Shown here: positions 51,476 to 59,980 of the stretch, piece by piece
Numbering within the stretch: position 1 is the first letter of the stretch
How the letters are laid out: the number at the start of each line of letters is the position of its first letter
Assembly (NCBI GenBank): GCA_025057795.1
Contig: JANXEP010000068.1
Location: forward strand, 124,001-188,000
Direction of reading: 5' to 3'
Length of the DNA stretch: 64,000 bases
From: Candidatus Bathyarchaeota archaeon
GTDB lineage: Archaea; Thermoproteota; Bathyarchaeia; Bathyarchaeales; UBA233
Program-made: the position numbers and the translations under genes
Notes under the pieces: generated by a model
The model's input: only the letters and a program-made list of their open reading frames with translations
Told to the model about the DNA's origin: nothing
The model's database searches: none

Positions 51476-53227
51476 TTGTCTTCGGATCCCAAAACGCCGA
51501 AGAAGATCTATAGAGATGAGGTGCACCTTGTCGAGTTAGATAAACTTTTACAACATGAAGACGTGGACTTAACTCACCTGAAAGAGTTAACAGAAGAAAT
51601 AGCTTCCGACAAAATTCTGAAATACGCAATAGCCGTTGACGAAGCCACAAATGTTATAATTGATGGAGAACACCGCTACGCCGCCCTCAAAAACCTGGGG
51701 TGTAAAAGAATCCCTGTGGTTTACGTTAACTATGCCTCCCCAAATATTCAAGTTCAAACATGGAAAAACAACCTCCACATAACAAAAAGGGATATTATAG
51801 AAGCTGGCTTGAGCGGCAAAAAATTTCCGCCTAAAACCACAAAGCATTTAATTCGGTGCAGCGACACATTCTCGCACATTTCAGCTGTTGAGAAAAAGGT
51901 TGATGTTCCTTTGGGTTTGCTGAAAAGCGAACTTAAAATTATAGACATAAGCGCTGTCAAAAGCGCAATGCACGTTGAATTTAAAGACGTGCTGCCTTTT
52001 TACACCAAATTTTTAGAAACTGGAACCGTGGACACCCCCATAATTGTTGATAAAGGGACTGGTGTCATACTGGAAGGTTACGAAGCTTTTTATGCGCTTG
52101 ACCTACTTTCAGCTCAAAAAGTCCCATGTTTTAAGGTTAACATTAAAGATTTAGATATACAACAGCTACGGAGCGACCGCCAAGTTACTAAGGAAGTCAT
52201 AATAGAGGCGGGGCTTAAAGGGCCGAAACTTCCGCCTAGAAGTTTCAAGATTAGAATGGAATCCTTTAAGATAAATTTGCCAATGAAGCATTTAAAAGGA
52301 CCTAAAAAAATAGATAAGAAAGTTTTCAGGGTTTTCCACAGTACCCTTGAACTGCTTTATGAGGGTTGGCCAACACCCCTTGTCAGGATGAGCTCTTTTT
52401 CAACGGAAAAAAGGAGCGTTTGGGCCAAGCTTGAAAGCTACAACCCCTTCAGCAACAGCATAAAGGATAGAATTGGCTGGGCGATGATATTTGAGGCCTT
52501 GGAAAGGGGCGAGCTTAAAGAGGCTTTGTATGAGGCGACCTCCACAAACACTGGAATAGCCCTAGCATCCATAGCGAACATTCTTGGGATAAAATCTAAA
52601 CTTTTCATTCCCAAGACTGTGCAGAGGGTCAGCGACGTATACCTAGATGTTTTAGGAGCGGATGTTGTGAGGCTTCCAGTGGGCTTGACTGTGGAGGCCA
52701 TAGGCCAAGTGGATTCCGAGGCAAAAGCCCACAATGCTGCTCATTTGAACCAGTTTGAAAACGACGCCAACTTCAAAGTGCACCTGAAATACACGGCGAG
52801 GGAAATCGACGAACAACTAGAAAGTCTAAACCTTAAGCCCACATGCATAATTGGCGGTTTAGGCACTTCAGGCCATATGAGCGCCGTATCCCTATACTTT
52901 AAAAGCAAATACAAGGACAGCGTCAAAATAGTCGGCGTCCAGCCAGCAGTAAACGAAGTTATACCTGGCATAAGAAGGGTGGAGACAGGCATGAAATGGT
53001 TCCATCAGGTTCATTTCGACGATGTTATAGATGTTAAACGGGCTGAGGCTGTTGAGGGTGCGTTGAAGGTTGCAAGGAAAGAGGGCTTGCTAATAGGGTT
53101 AAGTGCAGGCGCGGTGGTACACGCTTTTTCAAAAATTGCAGAGGAAAACGGAGTATACGTTCTAATTTTCCCAGACAGTGGATACAAGTATGCAGAACAA
53201 TTTGAAGAATACTTGACTCAAAAGTGA
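51476..53227 (+). CDS. Fusion: two ParB/SerK-like domains plus PLP cysteine synthase
   Basis: A 583-residue, three-domain enzyme. Residues 14-130 form a ParB/SerK-like domain with VIIDGEHRYAAL at 61-71, the conserved DGxHR site, and the family's IIEAGLSGKKFPPKTTKH. Residues 150-262 repeat it (VIIEAGLKGPKLPPRSFK), but the DGxHR site reads EGYEAF, so this copy looks inactive. Residues 285-583 are a cysteine-synthase fold: NPFSNSIKDRIG with PLP lysine 330, STNTGIALA at 356-364 and the phosphate loop GGLGTSGH at 460-467. Archaeal SerK phosphorylates serine with ADP, and O-phosphoserine feeds sulfhydrylase. The fusion probably makes cysteine from serine and sulfide in one polypeptide. TTG 51476 is the start. 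Confidence 0.82.
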   Translation: MSSDPKTPKKIYRDEVHLVELDKLLQHEDVDLTHLKELTEEIASDKILKYAIAVDEATNVIIDGEHRYAALKNLGCKRIPVVYVNYASPNIQVQTWKNNLHITKRDIIEAGLSGKKFPPKTTKHLIRCSDTFSHISAVEKKVDVPLGLLKSELKIIDISAVKSAMHVEFKDVLPFYTKFLETGTVDTPIIVDKGTGVILEGYEAFYALDLLSAQKVPCFKVNIKDLDIQQLRSDRQVTKEVIIEAGLKGPKLPPRSFKIRMESFKINLPMKHLKGPKKIDKKVFRVFHSTLELLYEGWPTPLVRMSSFSTEKRSVWAKLESYNPFSNSIKDRIGWAMIFEALERGELKEALYEATSTNTGIALASIANILGIKSKLFIPKTVQRVSDVYLDVLGADVVRLPVGLTVEAIGQVDSEAKAHNAAHLNQFENDANFKVHLKYTAREIDEQLESLNLKPTCIIGGLGTSGHMSAVSLYFKSKYKDSVKIVGVQPAVNEVIPGIRRVETGMKWFHQVHFDDVIDVKRAEAVEGALKVARKEGLLIGLSAGAVVHAFSKIAEENGVYVLIFPDSGYKYAEQFEEYLTQK

Positions 53228-53264
53228 GTGGGTTATTTTTCGTTTTCGCTAAACGTTTGCACGT

Positions 53265-53277
53265 AAAATATTAATAT
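53265..53277 (+). promoter_or_regulatory. TATA box for nrpR
   Basis: AAAATATTAATAT, about 30 bases before GTG 53301. It puts the transcript start at about 53295-53300, so the mRNA is probably leaderless, and places the NrpR operator just downstream of the TATA box. Confidence 0.5.
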
Positions 53278-53279
53278 GT

Positions 53280-53295
53280 AGGAAAGGCTTTTCCT
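53280..53295. promoter_or_regulatory. NrpR operator (GGAA-N6-TTCC), autoregulatory
   Basis: AGGAAAGGCTTTTCCT is an inverted repeat, AGGAAA-GGCT-TTTCCT, containing the exact GGAA-N6-TTCC pattern known for NrpR of methanogens. It sits between the nrpR TATA box and its start, on the transcript start. NrpR bound here would repress its own gene. Confidence 0.75.
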
Positions 53296-53300
53296 ATATT

Positions 53301-54296
53301 GTGTTGCACGGTTTGCACGGTAAAGTTGACAGAAAATTAATTGAAATTTTAAGGATTCTTAATGAGCAGAGCGCTCCAGTAGGCGCGAGGGTTATTGCTA
53401 AAAAGCTTAGGGAGCGGGGCTACATTTTAGATGAGCGAACGGTGCGGTATCACTTGAGGATTCTTGACGAGAGGGGGTTTACAAAGAATCTTGGCTATGC
53501 TGGGAGGATGATAACGGAAAAGGGGCTTGAGGAGGTAAAAAACGCCCTTGTCACGGACCGTGTGGGGTTTATCATTACAAAAATTGAATCCCTAATTTTT
53601 AAGATGGATTTCAGCTTGGAGAAGAGAAAGGGGAAGGTTATAGCAAATGTTGCAACATTAAACCGTGAGCATTTAAAGAAAGCCTTACAGCTAATGAAAA
53701 AAGTTATTTCGGCAGGTTACTGCGTAAGTCCCTACGTGAAAATTGCAGATGAAGGCGAGCATCTTGGAAGCCACACCGTGCCCGAGGGAAAAGCTATGGT
53801 TGCAACCATGTGCAGCATAACCCTTGACGGCATCCTTCACCATTCAGGAGTTCCCGTCGCCCCAAGGTTCGGCGGCGTAGTTCAGGTTGCAAACAACAAA
53901 CCAATGCGGTTCACGGAGTTAATCTCCTACTCAGGTTCAACACTGGATCCGCTGGAGCTTTTTTCAGCTAAGGGATTAAACTCCGTTCTAAACGTTGTTC
54001 GAACCGGAAATGGATATGTCCTAGCGAACCTACGGGAAATCCCCATGGACGCATTATCCGCGGCTGTAGAGACGCTGAAGAAGGCCAAAGAAGCGGGAAT
54101 CTGTGGACTTATGGTGTTTGGGGAACCGAACATGCCCGTGCTAGGCGTTCCTGTGGGAATTAACAAGGTCGGGATAGCCTTTATTGGAGGAACAAACCCC
54201 CTTGCGGGAGTCAGCGAGGCGGGAATACCCATAGAAACAAAAGCCATAGATTGTCTGGTTAATTTTGAAGAAATGACGCATATAGAGGAATTGTAA
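53301..54296 (+). CDS. nrpR: NrpR-type global nitrogen regulator
   Basis: A 331-residue repressor: an N-terminal winged helix (IEILRILNEQSAPVGARVIAKKL, ERTVRYHLRILDERGFTK) followed by one DUF128/NRD effector domain (SLEKRKGKVIANVATLNREH, GVPVAPRFGGVVQVAN, SYSGSTLDPLELF). In methanogens NrpR represses nif, glnA and amt genes until 2-oxoglutarate signals nitrogen starvation. This is the single-NRD form. GTG 53301, TTG 53304 and TTG 53313 are possible starts. A GGAA-N6-TTCC operator precedes it, and a glutamate-synthase-like gene follows. Confidence 0.87.
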   Translation: MLHGLHGKVDRKLIEILRILNEQSAPVGARVIAKKLRERGYILDERTVRYHLRILDERGFTKNLGYAGRMITEKGLEEVKNALVTDRVGFIITKIESLIFKMDFSLEKRKGKVIANVATLNREHLKKALQLMKKVISAGYCVSPYVKIADEGEHLGSHTVPEGKAMVATMCSITLDGILHHSGVPVAPRFGGVVQVANNKPMRFTELISYSGSTLDPLELFSAKGLNSVLNVVRTGNGYVLANLREIPMDALSAAVETLKKAKEAGICGLMVFGEPNMPVLGVPVGINKVGIAFIGGTNPLAGVSEAGIPIETKAIDCLVNFEEMTHIEEL

Positions 54297-54322
54297 AATT
54301 TTACAATGGGGATGGTGAAAAA

Positions 54323-54332
54323 TTTTATATAT
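54323..54332 (+). promoter_or_regulatory. TATA box for the glutamate-synthase-domain gene
   Basis: TTTTATATAT, 55-60 bases before ATG 54387, puts the transcript start near 54353-54358. A palindrome lies exactly there. Confidence 0.5.
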
Positions 54333-54356
54333 TTCTTGATGGTGATTTGCTGGGAA

Positions 54357-54376
54357 CTAGGTAAGCTATTTCCTAG
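54357..54376. promoter_or_regulatory. 20-bp palindrome, likely NrpR-type operator
   Basis: CTAGGTAAGCTATTTCCTAG is an inverted repeat with 8-bp arms and one mismatch. It contains GGTA-N6-TTCC, a hybrid of the methanococcal GGAA-N6-TTCC and the methanosarcinal GGTA-N6-TACC NrpR sites. It covers the inferred transcript start and abuts the ribosome-binding site GGTGA. Given nrpR directly upstream, repression of this gene by NrpR is likely. Confidence 0.65.
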
Positions 54377-54386
54377 GTGAAATGAG

Positions 54387-55982
54387 ATGTTGAACTCTTC
54401 ATACCTCGATGGGAAATCAACCACCGGCACTACAACAAGGGTTAAGGACGCCAGCAGCACAAGCGGCATGTGTCCCATATGCCTCTACGACTGCCCAGTT
54501 CTATGCCAGATAAGCCTTGCGGCATTCCGCGGCAGAGAAGCCATCTACCCAGTGCCAAAATACTTCGGATACAGCACCGCCGGAGCATTAAAAGACTTTG
54601 GCTTAGACTGGTCCCATTTCAACATTCACGCAAGCCTCCGCGGGGCAGAAGGAATCGAGCCAGAACCTGACAAGGCTATCTTTCCCGCAGCCTCAACGGA
54701 GACCATTGTGGGGGGTATACCCCTAAAACTGCCAATTTTGATAGGGGCTTACGGATCAACCGACGTAGCCAGACTGAATTGGGAGGGGCTTGCCGCTGGG
54801 GCAGCAATATCCGGCATAGGAATAATCGTAGGCGAAAACGTTTGCGGTGTTGATCCTGAGTCGCAGATAACAAAGGGGAAAGTTACATATTCAAAAGAGC
54901 TTGAACGCAGAGTTAAAACTTTCCGAGAATTTTGGGATGGAAAATACGGGGACATAATAGTGCAGACAAACGTTGAAGACCAAAGGCTCGGCGTAGACGT
55001 TTACGCAATATCAAAACTTGAAGTAAACTGCATCGAAAGAAAGTGGGGGCAAGGGGCCAAGGCTATAGGTGGAGAAATTAGAGTCAGAGACCTTCAAAGG
55101 GCTATACAGCTGAAAAAGCGGGGCTACATAGTGATTCCAGACCCAGAAGACCCGGAAGTTCAAGAAGCATTCAAACAGAAAATATTTGACTCCTTTGAGA
55201 GACACAGCCGTGTTGGTATGCCCACGGAAAAAGGCGTAATTGAGGATGTTGAATGGCTTAGAAGCCAAGGCGCAAAGAAAGTCTCCCTAAAAACCGGAGC
55301 CTACAGGCCTGCCGACGTAGCCTTCACAATGAAAGTTGCCTCTGAAGCCAAATTCGACTATATAACCTTCGACGGCGCCGGCGGCGGAACAGGCATGAGC
55401 CCTGTACCCATGATGGATGAAATGGGCATACCCACAGTGTACCTTGAAGCCATAGTGCTGAAATGCGCCCAAATCCTCAAAAAGAAAAGAAAATATGTAC
55501 CTGACATCGTCATGGCTGGAGGTTTCATAGAGGAAACCCAAATCTACAAGGCTATAGCGCTCAGCAACTTCGGCGACGGACCAATGGTAAAGGCGGTTGT
55601 CATGGGCAGATCTCCCCTAACAGCCGTGATGAAAGCAAACTACTTTGTAGAGTTAGCTAAACAGGGCAAGCTTCCGGCAAGATTCGCCGAAGATTACGGC
55701 GAAACCCCTGAAAAGTTCTTCCGCTGCACATCTGAACTCAAAGCCAAGCTAGGCGAAAAGTTCAAAAAAGTGCCTTGGGGCGCCGTGGGCTTATACGGTT
55801 ACCTCTACGACAAGATCGGGGTAAGCCTACAACAGCTTTTAGCCGGCTCAAGAAAGTTCAAGCTTGAACTAATAAACAGAAAAGACCTCATGGCCTTGAC
55901 GGAAAGAGCTTCAAACGTCACCGGAATCCCAATGCCCCATGAAAGCGAACTGGAAGCCATAGAACAAATCCTCGGCAAATAA
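54387..55982 (+). CDS. FMN-binding glutamate synthase domain protein (archaeal GltB-type)
   Basis: A 531-residue protein with the FMN/Fe-S core of glutamate synthase. A short N-terminal cysteine cluster (CPICLYDCPVLC) is followed by the TIM-barrel glutamate-synthase domain: ILIGAYGSTDVARLNWEGLA, FDGAGGGTGMSPVPMMDE and VMAGGFIEETQIYKAIAL. The amidotransferase and C-terminal beta-helix domains are absent, so the enzyme is the archaeal split type. It would make glutamate from 2-oxoglutarate and glutamine or ammonia. ATG 54387. NrpR-type operators and adjacent nrpR support nitrogen control. Confidence 0.85.
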   Translation: MLNSSYLDGKSTTGTTTRVKDASSTSGMCPICLYDCPVLCQISLAAFRGREAIYPVPKYFGYSTAGALKDFGLDWSHFNIHASLRGAEGIEPEPDKAIFPAASTETIVGGIPLKLPILIGAYGSTDVARLNWEGLAAGAAISGIGIIVGENVCGVDPESQITKGKVTYSKELERRVKTFREFWDGKYGDIIVQTNVEDQRLGVDVYAISKLEVNCIERKWGQGAKAIGGEIRVRDLQRAIQLKKRGYIVIPDPEDPEVQEAFKQKIFDSFERHSRVGMPTEKGVIEDVEWLRSQGAKKVSLKTGAYRPADVAFTMKVASEAKFDYITFDGAGGGTGMSPVPMMDEMGIPTVYLEAIVLKCAQILKKKRKYVPDIVMAGGFIEETQIYKAIALSNFGDGPMVKAVVMGRSPLTAVMKANYFVELAKQGKLPARFAEDYGETPEKFFRCTSELKAKLGEKFKKVPWGAVGLYGYLYDKIGVSLQQLLAGSRKFKLELINRKDLMALTERASNVTGIPMPHESELEAIEQILGK

Positions 55983-56012
55983 ACGTGCTTTTAAAGCGGC
56001 ATTCCCCTCTCT

Positions 56013-56030
56013 GCCCGGGATCAACCGGGC
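56013..56030 (+). terminator. Hairpin terminator after the glutamate-synthase-domain gene
   Basis: GCCCGG-GATCAA-CCGGGC, a perfect 6-bp stem with a 6-base loop, 30 bases after the stop, followed by TAACTCTTTTTC. A T-run follows, as in intrinsic terminators; many archaeal terminators need only the T-run. Confidence 0.5.
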
Positions 56031-56117
56031 TAACTCTTTTTCACTTTTAAAAGCTTAAAAACACTCCGTGTGCAGAAAACCTTTGAATAGAAATGATAGA
56101 TGTTATGCTTCATTCTC

Positions 56118-56152
56118 TCGGCTTTTCTAGCCCTTACCGCGACTGTAGCCGA
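56118..56152. other. Stem-loop in a non-coding gap, possible RNA
   Basis: TCGGCT (56118-56123) and AGCCGA (56147-56152) pair across a 23-base loop, in the 281-base gap between the glutamate-synthase and RHH/winged-helix genes. The loop is G/C-rich and a CTGA follows at 56156-56159. A small RNA is possible but no C/D or H/ACA box set is complete. Confidence 0.25.
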
Positions 56153-56263
56153 TAACTGAGATTATGAGGATTAATACAACACGATTATGCATATTTGCTG
56201 TGTAGGGGTCTGTGTGTTGGCGCATCGGTGGCAACGCGCGCTGTTTTGATTTCTTGCTCGGAT

Positions 56264-56782
56264 TTACACGCCTTCCATAAGCTCTTCGTTTATCCACCAG
56301 GCTTTCTTTTTACCAGCTCTTTCGGCGGGATAGTATTCTATTAGGGGTTTTCCAAGCTTTTTGCTGGAGGCTTTCTCCATCCTCCGAAGCCTGTTTAGCA
56401 CCAACCACCTGTTTGTTTTTAGATATGCGGCTAGCTCCGGTGTTGTAGCACCTTTGTAATGCATCAAATACTCGAGTATTTTCTGGTCTATTGCATCTCT
56501 GCAAAAGGTATAGGGGTTTGTTTCTCCCCGGGCATATGTGAGTAGTTCCAAATCTGCCAGATATTTCCTTATTTTTGAAAATTCCTCCTCCAACTTTTCT
56601 ATTCGCCGCTCCAGCTCAAGGATTTTATCCGGCTTAGGGGTTTTCTGAAGCTTCTCAATTATAGCTTCTCTTATGAAATCGCTTCTTTCGCCCTCTGGAA
56701 CCCGGAGAACCATTTCCTTGTAAACTTCTTCAGGTATTTTTACTGAGATGACCTTCAACTCGTCCACGAGAGGCCTCCACAT
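56264..56782 (-). CDS. Ribbon-helix-helix plus winged-helix regulator
   Basis: A 172-residue, three-part regulator. Residues 9-46 are an RHH domain (KVISVKIPEEVYKEMVLRV, RSDFIREAIIEKL). A coiled coil follows (ILELERRIEKLEEEFSKIRKY). The C-terminal part is a winged-helix-like domain with ILEYLMHYKGATTPELAAYL and NRWLVLNRLRRME. Two DNA-binding types in one protein is unusual. The ATG 56782 start is uncertain; a TATA-like box at 56780-56792 makes GTG 56767 or TTG 56758 more likely. Divergent from fbp. Confidence 0.72.
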   Translation of the reverse strand: MWRPLVDELKVISVKIPEEVYKEMVLRVPEGERSDFIREAIIEKLQKTPKPDKILELERRIEKLEEEFSKIRKYLADLELLTYARGETNPYTFCRDAIDQKILEYLMHYKGATTPELAAYLKTNRWLVLNRLRRMEKASSKKLGKPLIEYYPAERAGKKKAWWINEELMEGV

Positions 56783-56873
56783 ATATTTATTGTTGAATTA
56801 TTTCTATTTCTTTCGGAAATTTTAAAAAGCCATGGGGCTAATTTTTAGTCGCTTATCCGTTTAAGTGATGTAT

Positions 56874-57995
56874 ATGCCTAGAAAAACCACGATTTCATTA
56901 ATAAAATGTGATGTGGGCTCCTTAGCTGGGCATCATGTTGTCCCCAAACCCCTACTTAATATAGCTGAGAAAAACCTTAAAGAGGCTAAGGAGAACGGGT
57001 TAATAAACAGCTATTATGTCTTTAACGTTGGAGACGACCTTGAACTTCTTATGGTTCACGAAATGGGCGAGTCAAACCCCGAGGTTCACAAACTTGCTTG
57101 GGAAACTTTTCAGGAAGCTGCCCAGAAAGCTATGGAATTGAAACTCTACGGCGCTGGGCAAGATTTGCTTAAAAACGCCTTCAGCGGCACGGTTCGCGGA
57201 CTAGGCCCTGGAGTGGCTGAAATGGAGATTGAGGAGAGGGCGTCAGACCCCATAGTTGTTTTTGCAGCGGACAAGACTTCCGCTGGCAGCTTTAATCTAC
57301 CCCTCTTCCGAATATTCGCCGACCCCATGAACACGGCTGGGCTTGTTATTGACCCAAACATGGCTGGCGGCTTCAAGTTTGAGGTTTTAGACGCCAAGGA
57401 AAGCCAAAGCGTGGTTCTCAAGTGTCCAGAGGAAATGTACGAGTTAATTGCTTTAATAGGAACTGTGGAGCGCTACATAGTTTCAAGGGTTTGGCGTGCT
57501 AGAGACGACTTGATATGTGCCTCAAGCAGTGTTACACGTTTATCCCTTATTGCTGAAAAATACGTTGGCAAAGACGACCCAGTGATGATAGCGCGTGCAC
57601 AGCACGGCCTCCCAGCGGTGGGGGAAATCCTTGCACCCTTCATGCACTCGTATTTGGTGGCTGGGTGGATGCGGGGAAGCCACTGGGGTCCACTAATGCC
57701 CGTCGGGTTAAAAGATGCCCGGTGCACACTTTTTGATGGCCCTCCAAGGGTTGTTGCCTTAGGCTTTCAGGTTGCCAACGGCGCATTGGCGGAAGATGAC
57801 GATGGAAAGCCTTTAGTGGCGGATTTGTTTAGCGACCCAGCGTTCAACTTGGCAAGGAAAGAAACCTTACGATATGCTTCAATGCTTAGGCGTATGGGCG
57901 AGTTTGAACCCGCCCGATTAAACACCGAGGCTATGGAATACACAACCTTGCCGCAGGTTCTGGAAAAGCTTAAGAAGAGGTTTAAGCCTGTCTAG
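56874..57995 (+). CDS. fbp: Bifunctional fructose-1,6-bisphosphate aldolase/phosphatase
   Basis: Archaeal class V FBPase that makes fructose-6-P directly from triose phosphates in gluconeogenesis. It begins KTTISLIKCDVGSLAGHH, with the conserved metal Asp and His, then SGTVRGLGPGVAEMEIEER, FAADKTSAGSFNLPL, the DPMNTAGLVID block, and ends near FEPARLNTEAMEYTTLP. Length 373 residues is normal. ATG 56874 is the likely start; GTG 56865 and ATG 56868 are in frame. A key enzyme for autotrophic or peptide-fed archaea. Confidence 0.94.
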   Translation: MPRKTTISLIKCDVGSLAGHHVVPKPLLNIAEKNLKEAKENGLINSYYVFNVGDDLELLMVHEMGESNPEVHKLAWETFQEAAQKAMELKLYGAGQDLLKNAFSGTVRGLGPGVAEMEIEERASDPIVVFAADKTSAGSFNLPLFRIFADPMNTAGLVIDPNMAGGFKFEVLDAKESQSVVLKCPEEMYELIALIGTVERYIVSRVWRARDDLICASSSVTRLSLIAEKYVGKDDPVMIARAQHGLPAVGEILAPFMHSYLVAGWMRGSHWGPLMPVGLKDARCTLFDGPPRVVALGFQVANGALAEDDDGKPLVADLFSDPAFNLARKETLRYASMLRRMGEFEPARLNTEAMEYTTLPQVLEKLKKRFKPV

Positions 57996-58115
57996 TAAAG
58001 CGTTAGTCCGCATACCCCAAACGAAGATTCACGGGAAGTTAAATTTAGGGAATAACGCAAATAAAGGCCTTCGCCAAGATAAGCCCCAAAACATCAAAAT
58101 GATGAGGCGACTGCG

Positions 58116-59366
58116 ATGAAGATGGTTGTGCTTGTTTACGAGTACCCGCCTAAAATTGTAGGCGGCTTGGGAACCTACGCAGCGGAGATCACGAGAAGGT
58201 TTGTTTTAATGGAACACGATGTCACAGTGTTCACCATGAATGATGATCAGGGAACCCTTCCGACGAGGGAGATTTGGCGCGGCATTGAAATCCACCGTCC
58301 CCTCCACATTGACGTGTCAGACTCCCTTCCAGACGTGGTCGCCGACGACGTTAAAAAGTGGGGCAGGGGAATACAGCTTTTCTCAAAAATCCTAGTCTAC
58401 AACTATTTAAGCGCCTCAAAACTCGTCAACGAACTGATTAAAAAGGAAAATTTCAAGTATGACCTTGTGGTTGCCCACGACTGGCTTTCAGCTATTTCTG
58501 GGGTAACCATTAAAAAGGAAACCGGGCTGCCGCTGGTTTTTCACGTCCACTCAACGGAGAAGGGCAGAACCCTTGGAAACGGCTCAGAAGTAGTAAGCAG
58601 CATCGAACTTCGAGGTGCCAAGGCAGCCGACATGGTTATTACAGTTTCATACGCCATGAAAGACGAACTCATAAAACTTGGCTTCCCAAGCGAGAAAATA
58701 GAGGTATGCCATAACGGCGTTGACCCGCAGAAGTATAATCCTGAAACAGTGAAATCTGAAGACGTTCGGAGATTAAGGGAGTCTTATGGCATAAAAGAGG
58801 ATGAGCCTATGATTCTTTTCCTCGGAAGGCTTGTAGGCGTTAAGGGCGTTGACAAGCTTGTTATGGCCATGCCCCATGTTCTGCAAAAATATCCGAAGGC
58901 GAAGCTGGTTATTGTTGGAGTCGGCGACATGCAAGATTACCTGAAAAACTTAGTCGACGTAATGAGGCTGCAGAACGCTGTAAAATTAAACTTCAACTTC
59001 ATCTCCGAGGAAGATCGAATATTGCATTATGCCGCATGCGATGTGGCTGTTTTCCCAAGCCTATACGAGCCTTTTGGAATAGTAGCCCTAGAAGCAATGA
59101 GCATGGAGCGCCCGGTTGTTGTGGGCGCGGCGGGCGTCAGCGGAATGCGAGAAGTCGTCGTGTGCTGCGGAGAAGAACAATGCGGTTTTCACATAAACCC
59201 CGCCAACCCCGCTGACATTGCTTGGGGAATAAATAGCGCTTTAGAAAGTCCCGAAAAAAGACGGTGGCTTGGAAAAAATGGGAGACGACGAGTGTTAAAA
59301 GAATTTACATGGGAGAAGATTGCCGAAAAAACGATTGAGTTATATGAACGGGTGATTAAGCGCTAG
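58116..59366 (+). CDS. GT4-family glycosyltransferase (glycogen-synthase-like)
   Basis: A 416-residue retaining glycosyltransferase of GT-B fold. The N-terminal domain begins KMVVLVYEYPPKIVGGLGTYA, the glycine-rich donor-acceptor loop, with HDWLSAISG and FHVHSTEKGR. The C-terminal domain carries ILFLGRLVGVKGVDKLVMAM and the nucleotide-sugar motif PSLYEPFGIVALEAMS. The start resembles GlgA-type enzymes; glycogen or mannosyl-glycan synthesis are both possible. Located downstream of fbp. Confidence 0.85.
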   Translation: MKMVVLVYEYPPKIVGGLGTYAAEITRRFVLMEHDVTVFTMNDDQGTLPTREIWRGIEIHRPLHIDVSDSLPDVVADDVKKWGRGIQLFSKILVYNYLSASKLVNELIKKENFKYDLVVAHDWLSAISGVTIKKETGLPLVFHVHSTEKGRTLGNGSEVVSSIELRGAKAADMVITVSYAMKDELIKLGFPSEKIEVCHNGVDPQKYNPETVKSEDVRRLRESYGIKEDEPMILFLGRLVGVKGVDKLVMAMPHVLQKYPKAKLVIVGVGDMQDYLKNLVDVMRLQNAVKLNFNFISEEDRILHYAACDVAVFPSLYEPFGIVALEAMSMERPVVVGAAGVSGMREVVVCCGEEQCGFHINPANPADIAWGINSALESPEKRRWLGKNGRRRVLKEFTWEKIAEKTIELYERVIKR

Positions 59367-59482
59367 AATTTGAATCTGCAGTTAGCCTAAACTCGCTTTT
59401 CCTCCAAAATCAGGCTGCCAGCACAATTCCTTAAATACTGGAATTTCCCTTTTGTCTGTCAGAAACTTGATGAGGCGCCTTT

Positions 59483-59827
59483 GTGGAGTTTGATAAAGAA
59501 ACTTTCAGAAAGCTGTTCCCCAACTTAGCCCGAGAAATGGAGTCTGGCGAAAACAAGGCCACCATAAACTCTGTGAGAACCAGCGTTCAAGCTGGCGAAA
59601 AAGCTGCCTCAAAACGTTTCACCCATTATGACCCAGACGTTATCGACTTTATAAGGCGTTGTGACACGGAAGAGCAGGCGGAAGAAATAATAGCCTACAT
59701 GGAGAAAAGGGGAGAAATAGGAAAGGAATACGCTTCAAAATTAAGAAAGCAGCTTAAAGAGAAAGGCGTGAGAAGTTTCGGCCCTAAAAAAGAGGAGAAC
59801 TACTATCTAAAGCATGGAGGCTTCTAA
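59483..59827 (+). CDS. DUF2095 family protein
   Basis: A 114-residue archaeal family of unknown function. EFDKETFRKLFPNLAREMESGE, FTHYDPDVIDFIRRCDTEEQAEEII and LRKQLKEKGVRSFGPKKE are the family pattern. The charged, helical C-terminus ends with a conserved YYLKHGGF. TATA-like CTTAAATAC at about 59431. GTG 59483. Monocistronic. Confidence 0.82.
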   Translation: MEFDKETFRKLFPNLAREMESGENKATINSVRTSVQAGEKAASKRFTHYDPDVIDFIRRCDTEEQAEEIIAYMEKRGEIGKEYASKLRKQLKEKGVRSFGPKKEENYYLKHGGF

Positions 59828-59980
59828 AGCAGCGTTAATTTTGCTTCTTGAAAAAGGGAAAAACGCTTCTATCAGTAAACAAAGCCTGATCCAATTTTGC
59901 GCGCACAATTCAAAAGTTAAATAAATAGAAGTCTTTACTATTAGAAAGCCAGAATTCACAAGGTGCGCGGAGGAAAAGGC

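Noticed and set aside
56085..56165. Possible C/D box sRNA (AATGATAG ... CTGA)
   Set aside because: Only a weak C box and one CTGA; no paired D'/C' boxes or guide with a clear target.
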